NCBI GenBank assembly: GCA_936440205.1 | Contig: OW387147.1 | Location: 33,629,629 to 33,693,628, forward strand | DNA: 64,000 nt | Reading direction: 5' to 3' | Origin: Lepidonotus clava | Lineage: Eukaryota; Annelida; Polychaeta; Phyllodocida; Polynoidae | In this document: positions 45,402 to 57,400 of the stretch, piece by piece | Position numbering within the stretch: the first letter of the stretch is position 1 | How the letters are laid out: each line of letters begins with the position of its first letter | The notes under the pieces: generated by a model | Seen by the model: only the letters and a program-made list of their open reading frames with translations | Database searches by the model: none | Told to the model about the DNA's origin: nothing | Program-made: the position numbers and the translations under genes

Positions 45402-47352
45402 AAGAAGTTACCATTTTTTCCCACCACATTTTGTTATGCTTTTCTTGTAGTATAGATGTTGTTCTTTCAGAAAATCCAATGTTCTTGTAAAAATATTTGA
45501 GCTGCTGGGAGAAATGGCTGGTTACCATGGCAACCAATGCAAAAATCAGGCAATTCTAAAATCAGCAGTCTTTGGGTCATATCTCTCTTAATATTCAAGA
45601 TAGAAGCCCCACTGACATGTCAAAACGAAGCACTTCTAGAGTTCTATAGGATAAAAAAATAAAACTGGTTGTCATGGTAACGATGTTGCCATGGTAACCA
45701 AAAACAAGCTCAAAATTGACCATAATTTCAGTTTCTCTTCTATTTCTGTTGCCATAGCAACCACAAATATGACCATAACAAAGCAAGACCTATTTCACCT
45801 GAAGAGTATATATCCATACTTTATAAAATCAGGTGGTTTACCTCAAGAACAAATACTTGGAATGTAGAAAATAACGTGTTTCCATGGAAACAACTCAAAA
45901 TTCATGTTTTTCAAATTTGACAGTATTTGGCTGATATCTTTCTTAATATATAAGTTAGAAATAAAAGTAAGATGTCAAAATAATGCCCTTTACAAGTTCT
46001 ATGGATTAGAAGCTTGAAATGGGTTGTTTTAGATACACCGTTGCCATGGTAACCAAAAAGAACCCTAAAAATGGATCATTATTTCATTTTCCCTTTAATC
46101 TCTGTTTCCATGGCAACCATGAATATAGGTTTTCAAGTAAATCATGGTGTAACCTGCTTTTCCTGTAGTATAGGTGTTCCTCTTTCAGAAAATCCAATGT
46201 TCTTGTAAAAATATTCAAGTAACCAGGAGAAATGGCTGGTTTCCATAGCAACCAATGCCAAACAAATAGGTTATTCGAAAAATGAACATTCTTTGGGTCA
46301 TATCTCTCTTGATATCCAAGATAAAAGCAGCACTGACATGTCAAATTGAAGCATTCCTAGAGTTCTATATGATAAAAGAATAAAATTAGTTATCATGGTA
46401 ACATGGTTGCCATAGTAACCCCAAACAAGCTCAAAATTAACCATAATTTCAGTTTCTCTTCTATTCCTGTTGCCATAGCAACCGCAAATTTAGGCATAAC
46501 AAAGCAAGACCTATTTCACCTGAAGATTACATATCCATAATTTCTAAAAATCAGATGTTTTACCTCAAAAACAAATACATGGAATGTAGATAATGACGTG
46601 TTTCCATGGAAACAACTCAAAATTCATGGTTTTCAAATTTAACAGTATTTGGCTGATATCTTTCTTAATATATAAGTTAGAAATAAAAGTAAGATGTCAT
46701 AATAATGCCCTCTTAGAGTCCTATGGATTAGAACATTGAAATGTGTTGTCCCAGTTATACAGTTGCTATGGCAACAATAAAAAACACTAAAAATTGACCA
46801 TTATTTCAGTTTCCCTTCAATCTCTGTTTCCATAGCAACCATAAATATAGGTTTTCAAGTAAACCATGGTGCAACCTGCTTTCCCTGTTGTATCTAGGTG
46901 TTCTTCTGTCAGAAAATCTAAAGTTCTTGAAAGAATATTTCGAATTGCCTAGAGAAATGGCTGGTTTCCATGGTAACCAACACAACAAAGTAGGCTATTT
47001 TAAAAATGAGCAGTATTTGGGTCATATCTCTCTTAATATAACCGATAGAAGGACCATCGAGATGTCAAATTGAAACGTTCCTAAAATTTGATGGGATAAA
47101 GGAAAATAATTGGTCGTCTTGGTTATTTGGTTGCCATGGTAAACCAATACAGGCTCAAAATTTACCACTCTTTTATTTCTAATGCCATTGGTACCAAAAA
47201 TATAGGTATAACCAAGCAAGACCTATTTGATGTTCAGAGTAAATATCCCTACTTCATAAAATTATATGCGTCTATCAAATCAAAGTACATGAAATGTAGT
47301 AAACAGTGTATTTCTATGGAAACCACTTAGTATTCAGGTTTTTCAAATAAGC

Positions 47353-47440
47353 CAAGGAGCGGAGCCAGGGGGGGGATAAGTCAGGCGGTGTGAAGCCCCC
47401 TTTTGGTGGAACCTCATGGTACCAAAAAGAGGGGAAAGTG

Positions 47441-47487
<47 letters not shown>

Positions 47488-47558
47488 GACACAGTTGTCA
47501 TACTTAGCCTATAGGCTGATTCCCTCCTTTTCAGAAATAAATCCTGTATCCGCTCCTG
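47353..47558. mobile_element. MITE with AGGAGCGGA ends, containing a GT microsatellite
   Basis: The ends CAAGGAGCGGAGCCAGG and CCTGTATCCGCTCCTG are inverted. A (GT)21 run lies at 47442-47483. The MITE marks the inner edge of the left palindrome arm. A matching end, CCTGAATCCGCCCCTGG (49210-49226), marks the inner edge of the right arm. Confidence 0.6.
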
Positions 47559-49209
47559 TAGACTAGGAGGAGGCTGCACAGATGATTGATATTTTACTGA
47601 TAAGATGGCCCAGCCTGTGATTACGGAGCACCCTGAGGTACTATGATTAGGTACCATGGTACTAGGTACTATAAGGTTATTTTGATTTAGACAAAGTAGC
47701 TAGATATCCAAACTTCATTTTATTAGCCTGTTCACAATATTTTCATTATAGAGCAGATAAAACTTCCAAATTTGGTATGAAGCACCTCTGAGGCTCAACT
47801 ATCAAATCTTGAACGGGAGCAATCTTAAAATATCAACAACAAAAATATTGACAGATTTTGTGAGTTTTGAGCATTTGAAATTTAAGGCATTTATTGTTTT
47901 ATTGGCCATCTTGAGTTAGAATGTCTGTTTTTTATTCTGCCAATTTTGACACTAACAATGTGTTTCTGGGCATTTTGGATGTGTGATATAAAATTATTTC
48001 ACTGAAAGTCTTCCATTTTGGATTTTTGGCCTTCATTGGGAGTCATGTTGATATTACAAAGTGGTTCCCCTTTCAAATTCTATGAAGGGCTCCAAAGGTG
48101 TCGTCATACCAAATGAAAAGAAGAAATCTTGTGACAAAAGAGCGAAGTCTATGCCTTTTTTTTATTATTATTTTGGAGTCAAGTATAATTATGAGAGGAA
48201 GCATTCTCCTAAATTCAGTCATTTTAAAATCTGTGGTATTGTTTTGAATGATTATTATATCTATTCAACCCTCTAATTATAAACAACTGATATTAGAACC
48301 ATTTCCACTTTTCTAGATACATTAACAGCTGAAAATCATGGTATTTCTCATAATTTGACATTCATCTTGAGTTTAAAGGAAGAATACACATCTGTAAAGC
48401 CATGCTAACTGTGAAGCCATCTTGAATTTTGGATTTCTGCATTGACTTCAAATACAAATAATTGAATTCTCTGACCCATAAGCCCTGTCCCCATGGGGAG
48501 TTTATCCTCAACGTTACAACGCATTATCGGCCGAAAAATGTTTATCGTCAGAAAATGTTTATTGGCCGATTTTTCAGAAGTTTGCTGAAGATTTTTATTA
48601 TTAGGATAATGTTTTATCATTGGGATGCGATGGACAATGAATTTCAAATGATGAAGAGGTGTTTATTGTCCAGGAATAGGCACCAGGATGTCTGACGATA
48701 AATCCCGTACATTGTTGATGTTTTTCACTGTAAAATTAGCCCTGTTTATTATGTTTATCTTCGACAATAAAGGGTCATTCTTTGTCAGCCCTTTTTATCG
48801 TCGGAAAACAGTGTGGCTTCTATAATTACTTGGTGCCAGACTACCAGGACCTGGCTTCCCTCCTTCATCGTCGACGATAACCCCCAGTTTATCATTCATA
48901 GTTGGGGATGGGGCTATAAAGTATAATCTCCCAATTTTGACAACAAGCATGTCTCTTTAGTCATTTTAGAAACTATGACAAGTTTGTAGCAAAAGTCTGT
49001 CATATTGGTTTTTCGGCCCCAACATCTATCCTATTGATATTTCAAGGTAACTCTCCTTCCAGATTTTATAGTTATGCCTGAGAGGTGCCTCATACCAGAT
49101 TTGGTACTTTTGTCCACTCTGTAATACTTTTTCAAAAACATGACCTTAACAGACCCCACTATCATCTTGCATAATAGGAAAGATATGAGCCAAATACAGT
49201 TAAATTCGA
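47559..49209. other. palindrome spacer, with a second MITE
   Basis: The spacer holds two diverged copies of a repeat (CCAATTTTGACA...TTTTGG...CAAATTCTAT-like, starting near 47938 and 48930). They are interrupted by a noncoding element with inverted ends TAAGCCCTGTCCCCA and TGGGGATGGGGCTATA (48479-48917), in which TTTATCGTC motifs recur. No gene is recognisable. Confidence 0.5.
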
Positions 49210-51201
49210 AAAGAAATCCTGAATCCGCCCCTGGCTAATTTGAATACTAAGTGGTTTCCATAGAATACTAAGTGGTTTCCATGGAAATACACCTTTTACT
49301 ACATTTCATGTACTTGATAGACACACATAAGTTTATGAAGTAAGGATATTTACTCTGAACATCAAATAGGTCTTGCTTGGTTATACCTATATTTTTGGTA
49401 CCAATGGCAATAGAAATAAAAGAGAAGCTGAAATTGTGGTCAATTTTGAGCCTGTATTGGGTTACCATGGCAACCAAATAACCAAGACGACCAATTCTGT
49501 TCCTTTATCCCATCGAACTTTAGGAACTTTCAATTTAACATCTCAATGGTCCTTCTATCGGTTATATTAAGAGAGATATGACCCAAATACCGCTCATTTT
49601 TAAAATAGCCTAATTTGTTGTGTTGGTTTCCATGGAAACCAGCCATTTCTCTAGGCAATTCGAAATATTCTTTCAAAAACTTTAGATTTTCTGACAGAAG
49701 AACAACTAGATACAACAGGGAAAGCAGGTTTCACCATGGTTTACTTGAAAACCTATATTCATGGTTGCTATGGAAACAGAGATTGAAGGGAAACTGAAAT
49801 AATGGTCAATTTTTAGTGTTTATTTTGGTTGCCATAGCAACTGTATAACTGGGACAACTCATTTCAATGTTCTAATCCATAGGACTCTAACAGGGCATTA
49901 TTATGACATTATACTTTTATTTCTAACTTATATATTAAGAAAGATATCAGCAAAATACTGTTAAATTTGAAAACCATGAATTTTGAGTTGTTTCCATGGA
50001 AACACGTCATTATCTACATTCCATGTATTTGTTTTTGAGGTAAAACATCTGATTTTTAGAAATTATGGATATGTTATCTTCAGGTGAAATAGGTCTTGCT
50101 TTGTTATGCCTAAATTTGCGGTTGCTATGGCAACAGGAATAGAAGAGAAACTGAAATTATGGTTAATTTTGAGCTTGTTTGGGGTTACTATGGCAACCAT
50201 GTTACCATGATAACTAATTTTATTCTTTTATCATATAGAACTCTAGGAATGCTTCAATTTGACATGTCAGTGCTGCTTTTATCTTGGATATCAAGAGAGA
50301 TATGACCCAAAGAATGTTCATTTTTCGAATAACCTATTTGTTTGGCATTGGTTGCTATGGAAACCAGCCATTTCTCCTGGTTACTTGAATATTTTTACAA
50401 GAACATTGGATTTTCTGAAAGAGGAACACCTATACTACAGGAAAAGCAGGTTACACCATGATTTACTTGAAAACCTATATTCATGGTTGCCATGGAAACA
50501 GAGATTAAAGGGAAAATGAAATAATGATCCATTTTTAGGGTTCTTTTTGGTTACCATGGCAACGGTGTATCTAAAACAACCCATTTCAAGCTTCTAATCC
50601 ATAGAACTTGTAAAGGGCATTATTTTGACATCTTACTTTTATTTCTAACTTATATATTAAGAAAGATATCAGCCAAATACTGTCAAATTTGAAAAACATG
50701 AATTTTGAGTTGTTTCCATGGAAACACGTTATTTTCTACATTCCAAGTATTTGTTCTTGAGGTAAACCACCTGATTTTATAAAGTATGGATATATACTCT
50801 TCAGGTGAAATAGGTCTTGCTTTGTTATGGTCATATTTGTGGTTGCTATGGCAACAGAAATAGAAGAGAAACTGAAATTATGGTCAATTTTGAGCTTGTT
50901 TTTGGTTACCATGGCAACATCGTTACCATGACAACCAGTTTTATTTTTTTATCCTATAGAACTCTAGAAGTGCTTCGTTTTGACATGTCAGTGGGGCTTC
51001 TATCTTGAATATTAAGAGAGATATGACCCAAAGACTGCTGATTTTAGAATTGCCTGATTTTTGCATTGGTTGCCATGGTAACCAGCCATTTCTCCCAGCA
51101 GCTCAAATATTTTTACAAGAACATTGGATTTTCTGAAAGAACAACATCTATACTACAAGAAAAGCATAACAAAATGTGGTGGGAAAAAATGGTAACTTCT
51201 T

Positions 51202-52137
51202 TGATCCCTTAGCTGCCAGTGTGTTGTGGCCTATAAAACAGGTGTGTATATAGAGGGTTTATAAAGGAATGTGAAATACGGTTTGTATAAAATATAATTT
51301 TATTTGTTAATACAAAAGTGTCGATGAGTATGCCTCCTCTGAGATTGGAGTTGTACGTGGAGATCGAGATGATCCGAAGGTGAAAGAAACCTGGAAAAGA
51401 ATTGGTAAAAATGAAATATTATACTCAGTTATCTATAACATATTTTCAATTTTATGAAATTCATCCAAATAACAACACATGCCATAATTTGCTATAGTAT
51501 TTCGTCGTTGTATATATCTGATGATAGGTAGTTTGATATCTAAAGTGTTTTCAATGTCTTGGAATTTCTTCACAAAGAATCAATTAGGCAATAAAACTTG
51601 TACCATTGGTTCACTCACAAAATGAATTATAACAATAAGTATATTCACGGCTGATATGCAGCTACCATTTAAAACATTTTCGTAAACATTTAGAATGCAT
51701 GCTATCATGGCATCAAAACATGTGCAAAAGGTAGCAATAATCATGTTCCCTATTATGGTCTTTCTCTGGGCTGATACAGTGTCAAAAAGATTGGAAAAAG
51801 ATAAGCTGTATGCCTGAATAATAAAATATATATCACTTCCAAAAGGGAATATCAAGAAATTTAAAAGGCATTTAAGTTAATCTATAAAGAATGTCGGAGT
51901 GAACCTTTTAACCATTTAATCTCCCAAATTTGTTGTTCTCAGACTTTGCGGTAACGAAAAGGTCAATTGAAGCATACATTAGGTTTTCCCAATGATATTT
52001 GTAAATCTTTGAACCCCAATATAAACACGAACAAGAAAAAAACAGAATGGTAAAAAAGATACTTCCGAACAGTTTCCTACTTACACATAGATGTAATGAT
52101 AAATAGCAAATTAGAGGACTATAGACATCAGTTGACC
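51202..52137. other. 3' flank of gene C
   Basis: AT-rich. A 91-residue hydrophobic open frame on the minus strand (51855-51580) lacks homology signals and splice context, so I do not call it. A gene C polyadenylation signal candidate lies at 51298-51303, close to the palindrome edge. Confidence 0.5.
51298..51303 (-). terminator. Candidate polyadenylation signal of gene C
   Basis: AATAAA on the minus strand, 835 nt below the gene C stop. If used, the gene C transcript would stop just short of the palindrome. Confidence 0.35.
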
Positions 52138-54044
52138 TCAGTCCTCTTCGTCTCCACCCTCTTGTTCTGAGCGCTCATCTTCTTGGTCTTTTTTGACCTC
52201 TCTGACCTTCTCGACCTCTCCCTCAACCTCGTTCTGTTCATCCCCTTCATCAGCCCTTTGCCCCTCCTTCTCCTCCTCGTCCGACTCCTGCTCTCCACTC
52301 CTTTGACTTTGCTCTCCACTTCTTTGACTTTGCTCTCCACTTGTTTGTCCTTGCTCTCCACCCGTTGGCTCTCTTTTAACCTCCGCTGGGAGATCGGCCT
52401 GTTTCCCTTCCGGTTCCGCCTTCTCCTCATCTTCCTGCTTCTCCTCAGCCTTCTCCTCCTGGTCCTCAGCCTTCTCCTCCTGGGCGGGGAGGCCAGGGTA
52501 ACCATGGTAACCACCAGGGGCTCTGTAGGCGGGGAAGACCGGGAAGACGTGGCCGTAGGGACGGGGGTAGACTGGGTAGGGGGCGGGGTAGGGGGCGGGG
52601 TAGGCCACGGGTGGATGGGGGGCTTTCTGACCATTGGGGTGGGTCCCATACTGACTCCCATACTGTACAGGGTGTCCGTACTCCTTGACCGGCGCAGCAA
52701 CTTTGGCAGTTTTCACGGGAATGACGTATTTGGCTGGATAAACATGGTAGGCATGGAAAGCAGGGGCCTCAACTGAAAAGTAAGTGTTGTGACAATTACC
52801 CAAAATGTATGGACTTCAAAATGGCTCTCTGTATAGGCTGTGATATAGACAGATAATTGCGTGATGCATTAATTGGAATGAAAGGTATAGTCACTATATT
52901 TCTTTGTGTATTGTTAGATCTGTTAAATGAGGAAAAGCGGATATCTCACCCCTGCAAAGGCTGTGTTGAATATATCATTTTATCAAAATAATATAATCAT
53001 CCTGCTACTGGGGAAGCTAGTCTGATTTAATCATTATTTCTGATCCTGAAAAGTATGGTCTTTTCCGACTTTATGTGTAAATTATACGATCTAGGAGGAC
53101 AGTGCATGTTTATCTCACCGCTGCAGGGGTCGTGAAGGCGGTACCCGTTCTGGTGCCGGATCACCCTGTCCGTACACAGTCTCCGCTCATCCAGGGTGGC
53201 CTGGTTGAGGCCCTGGTGGCTGTACGTGGCCCTGCTCACCGCCGTACCGTACGGACAGTCACTCTCTACGGCGTACAGCCTCGACGTACCGTCCGCAGCC
53301 TGCTGCGTACCGTACGCACACCGCACGTACTTACAACGGTTGCCGCCGTGAAGCAGGAACTGGCCGTCCGATTTACATTCTGAAAGGTGGATTGATATTG
53401 AAAAAAATAACTATTTTGATGTTTTATATTTTTATGAATCCGTACTCCATTTTACAATTTAATGATCTGCCATATCAGTGACATCGAGTATACCTCATTA
53501 TACACAGAGAGTGTACATATTTATGTAAATCCGTAACTAAGATAAGCATTTGGGTTACTAAAACATAATTGATGTATCACTAAGGTAGAACTGCTATTAT
53601 ACATTATGGTCTCAGACTAGTGAATTGAATTTAAAGAAGAATAAGCTTACATATGATGTCAATTTTGAATTAAATCTATAAGCCATACCACTAGATGCTT
53701 ACAGATGATTACTTCACTATTAAGAGAGTATGTATTGAATATCACTCCAATCGAGAATAGATGAAAAACGGAACTAACTATTTTGTGATTAAACAATAAA
53801 ACAAATCAGTTAAAATTATGAAAATTGTAATTATTGCAGATTGCTATTCATTGCCTGACTAGTTTAATGTCCTGACACGTAGTTCCGTAGATCATCATAA
53901 AAACCTCATATTAAAGAAGAAATATCGGTTCAATTGGGAAGACTTACTTGGTTCTGGCTCTGCTGGATTGACGGTCTTCAGTATACTCTCTTCACTGGCC
54001 CAAGCCAGGGGAATACAGATGAGGGATATGAGTAAGGTCTTCAT
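52138..54044 (-). CDS. Gene C: secreted six-cysteine protein with Pro/Tyr-rich and acidic tail
   Basis: Three exons: 54044-53948, 53379-53119 and 52772-52138, all phase 1, with GTAAGT and GTGAG donors and TTTCAG acceptors, giving 330 aa. Residues 1-16 are a signal peptide (MKTLLISLICIPLAWA). Cysteines lie at 34, 48, 53, 74, 101 and 118, with GQF, RCKYVRC, CPYGTAVSR and LCTDRV motifs. Exon 3 first reads as Ala/Val/Pro/Tyr-rich (PAPYPAPYPVYPRPYG) and then as Glu/Lys/Gln/Gly-rich with SGEQSQR repeats and an EEED-like end. It is a paralogue of genes A and B with identical intron positions and phases. The low-complexity part is likely disordered. The start codon opens the only good signal peptide and lies about 80 nt below a TATA box. 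Its chemistry recalls matrix proteins of shells or cuticle, but this is inference. Confidence 0.85.
53119..53379 (-). CDS. Gene C exon 2: six-cysteine domain
   Basis: 261 nt, phase 1-1. Spacing is C-x13-C-x4-C-x20-C-x26-C-x16-C. The first spacing (13) and second (4) are the same in all three genes, while the later loops vary by a few residues. The exon is markedly GC-rich (many TACGG and GTACG codon pairs) against AT-rich introns. Confidence 0.85.
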
Positions 54045-54121
54045 AGTAAAGTTATATGTGTGGAACGGGATCTATAGGCCCTACCTCTGACAAATGATGT
54101 GAAGAGGAAACCGGACTGACA

Positions 54122-54130
54122 GTTTATATA
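54122..54130 (-). promoter_or_regulatory. TATA box of gene C
   Basis: TATATAAAC on the minus strand, about 80 nt upstream of the gene C start codon, comparable to the TATA box of gene A. Confidence 0.6.
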
Positions 54131-54369
54131 CCTGGATTCCCACGTGCACTGCGACAAGTTAAGGTGCCTTTAAACCAAACTTATACGGATTGTCCTATCG
54201 CCTTGGCTAATAATGTAAGCTAACTACTTCCATGGTTGCTCTGATGATAATTTAGGATTAAAAACTACATTTTAGATAACATTAGAGGGGGAAAGCGTAA
54301 GACGATGAATATTAGAAGGATTAGTTATAGAAAATAAGAGAGTGTAAATGGTATTTAATGCTTAGGTCG

Positions 54370-54470
54370 TAAATGGTGCAGTGGCCGAGAGGTTAATGGG
54401 GATCTGATACCTGCAGGACAGACGGAATGACCATCCAATGACCAGGGATTGTCGGACCTCCAGACGATGA
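54370..54470 (+). mobile_element. Candidate tRNA-Ser/Leu-related SINE fragment
   Basis: GTGCAGTGGCCGAGAGGTTA matches a tRNA Ser/Leu D-arm with A box (TGGCCGAGNGGTTAA). The expected B box about 50-60 nt below is degenerate, so this is probably a SINE head or dead tRNA. It lies 330 bp upstream of the gene C start. Confidence 0.45.
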
Positions 54471-57400
54471 TCCCTCTCACGCATGTGGAATAAAGCCAAG
54501 TGAACCTTTAGATTTTAGTATACTAGTATACTAATTTTAGTATATAAGTATACTAATCATGAGACAGTTTCAAAGTAGCCTATATAATTATATGGTATGG
54601 TTAACATATAATCATATTGACTTTTAGCCTTTGAACTCAGAAATTATGACATTTGTTTCTGTTTTGTAAACATTCCTTTTACAGTTTTCAGCTTTGTCAA
54701 TCTCTTTATTTGCACCCTGTGAGGCTTATTCACTTCCATTCGCTGAGGAGAGCATCAACACATTTAAACATGGCTAATCGATTACATGTAGAAAACTACA
54801 ATAAATGAAGGTTACGAGCATGAAATCACACAGTTAAGTGATTAAAATTCAAGCCATAAGAAGAGCTAGCCAGAAAAAGAAACGAAGACGTTCCAACTTA
54901 AGGGATAGAACATCCGTAGATAGCCTATAGGAACAATGGAGGATATGTTCTGATGACCATGGTCTTGCCATTTCTTTTGGAAGATTTTCTTAAATTCTGA
55001 AGTCACGTTTTCTACATGGTCCTACATGCATTAAATGTTCAAAGACTGCATATCATTTTTGGGTAAAATCCAGACCAATTTTTACTCGCCAATATTTATT
55101 TTTCAGGCGGTACCGTTTTGAAGAAAATATACTAAGTCAAACGTAAATTCCATGGCCTGGATTCACTCATCTTTCACGCTTTTATTATTTTTCATCAACG
55201 ATACCTATCAATTTAATGGTAACTCCCTAATTAATGATAGAACATTAATCATAACCGTTAGGGTCACCTACTTCTAGCAGAGAAAGATTTCCTGCAAGTA
55301 TTCTCACACGTTGTCTGAAACAATAATAACTGTTAGTTCATGTGCTATACACCTGCTGTACAAATTACCTTTCCTTTGTCAAAAAAGGGAAAGCCTTTCC
55401 TTTGTCAAAAAAGGGAAAGCTGAGGTGAATTGACAACTTCCCGGTTAATACATCCGAAAATCACATGACATGGAATACGGACGGACACAGGTCACGTGTT
55501 AATTCGCTATTAATGTTATTAATTGGCCACCTTTATAATCCGATGTACATCCTGCTAGGCGGACGTCCGTATGCCGTGGGTGCACGCTTTATAAGTGACA
55601 TGCAATTCATCAGATGGGCCGGGCAGGCACGACAGTGATGGGAATTTGAAATACAATGTTGTCTTTTTCTGTATATTTTATCTGCTCCCTTTGTATCCTC
55701 CTGGTAGCTACCTATAGCTATAGTTTCACCTGGATGGTTTAGGACTGCCATTTGCCAGAAATGAGTGTTGGATGATTACCCAAATCTAGGCTATATACAA
55801 AGTACCCTATATGAATATCATCAACTGCTCCATATCTTACTGTTAATAACTCAGGCCCTTGGTACTGCCATAAATTATAATTGCTTCCTTTCCCCTTCTA
55901 TGACACTTAGCCTCATTCGACACGTTATGGAGCTGTTTATGAAATGATAAACCAGGTAGTGATTAGGTGTTTGTCAGGTGTTGTTAATTAGGGGGTCAGC
56001 GATAATACAATACAGTGGGCTCCTGGTTTTAAAGGGATGTGCAACTAATTTGTATAAGCATTGAATGTATGATGCATTTGACGGCCGTAGGCCTCAGTAC
56101 TTTACATTGTTGATGGCATTACTATAACCCTTTTCTCCCTATAGTCGCCCAAGATTGACACCTCCAAGTATGTCACTTAATGTGTGCTATTGCGTCAGAA
56201 GCAAATGAGAAACATGAATCTGATTGTTCAGTAGATGAGTGAGATTCCATTTAATTGCAAAATGATGAATGTACAATAGAAAAAGATATATCCTCTGTTA
56301 ATATTCTTGGTAAATGCTTAATATTTTGATTATTCAACTTGTTAAATGCCCTTAAACGTAAGCATCTATCCATGATATATAGTTATAGAACATTAATGAA
56401 TAATATTTTAGATATCTTTGTGATACCATAGATATAATCTCTCATGTATCTTCCGATATACAAGTAAATAATTAGTAAACTCTCTTGTCTTTAAGCTGTC
56501 TCTAAGACCAATGGAAAAACAAATATGTGGCCACTGCTACAACATGAAGTATTGTATTGGGGTGGCAACTGATCATACTCGATTTGAAAGCTAGTTAAAG
56601 GCTATTTACAAGCACAGAGGTACACCTTTGCTATGATAGAAAAAATATTACTACATCCAATGATAAGTCACATCAATCAAAGTGTAGTTTCAAACCATTA
56701 ATTGGTCTAGACTGTACAATCAGTGCTATCAGGGCTTCAGTATAGTACAGACAAACCATCCATGACCTGTAAAGATCAACCAATGCTGCCTCACTCCTGC
56801 TTCATAGTCAGAGTCCTTGCCTGTTTAGATTCCCTTTGATACAGTTTTTGTTCCCACTAGGTGGAGATATTGAAAGTTTGTACAATTGGTGTGTTGAAAC
56901 TTGGTTCTTGATGGTGGTGATCACTGAATATCACACAATAATTAAGTTAGAAATACTAATGACAAGGCCATAGATATCTATAATAGGGGGTTCATTTCGT
57001 TTCTGGAGTCACTGTATGCCTAGAGGCATAATAGAAACTGCCTGGCAGATATATTTTGGCAGCTTACTTTTGTTTGCTTGTGGTCCAGACACAGCATTAG
57101 GGGATTCTCTTGACTAGGTTATTATGTATCCCAAGTGGTTCCTGGATTAAATGGATTACTGACTGTTCACATTAGTGCCACCTATACTTACAACAACACC
57201 AATACCTCATAATATTGATTGAGGAAAGGTGGAAATATATCTTAAGATACATGTATAATTAGGATAGAACAAGGAAAGTCAATCATTTTAGGAACTAAAG
57301 AGATATCAGCAGAGGCCCACTAACATCACCTGGCGAGAAGACTTAAACATTTCCAAGTTAAAGAATGTCTTCTTAGGTATGAGCAAAGCCTTAGTTACAA

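Larger units (their letters stand above)
45402..51201. repeat. 5.8 kb palindrome with X-box-rich arms
   Basis: The left arm (45402-47352) and right arm (about 49227-51201) are near-identical inverted copies of about 1.95 kb, around a spacer of about 1.87 kb. Each arm is itself made of about 2.7 tandem units of roughly 720 bp (the TTTCAGAAAATCCAATG marker near 45468, 46184 and 46908), and each unit seems to contain two diverged halves. About 16 palindromic motifs of type GTTGCCATGGCAAC, GTTTCCATGGAAAC or GTTACCATAGCAAC occur per arm. Six or more per arm fit the RFX X-box GTNRCC-NN-RGYAAC exactly (left arm: 45521, 45685, 45748, 46040, 46406, 46469). No protein is credible here: small frames appear as exact mirror pairs. 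Confidence 0.85.

Noticed and set aside
46084-50519. Identical 86- and 63-residue frames in mirrored positions
   Set aside because: Exact mirror copies inside the palindrome arms; repeat-derived, no protein signature.
51580-51855. 91-residue hydrophobic frame on the minus strand near gene C
   Set aside because: AT-rich composition, no similarity, no splice or promoter context; more likely 3' UTR or spacer.
52183-52776. 197-residue Leu-rich frame on the plus strand
   Set aside because: Antisense shadow of gene C exon 3 (Glu/Lys codons read backwards as Leu and Phe).
54370-54470. Functional tRNA-Ser gene
   Set aside because: A-box-like sequence is present, but the B box is degenerate and no cloverleaf can be closed; kept only as a SINE candidate.
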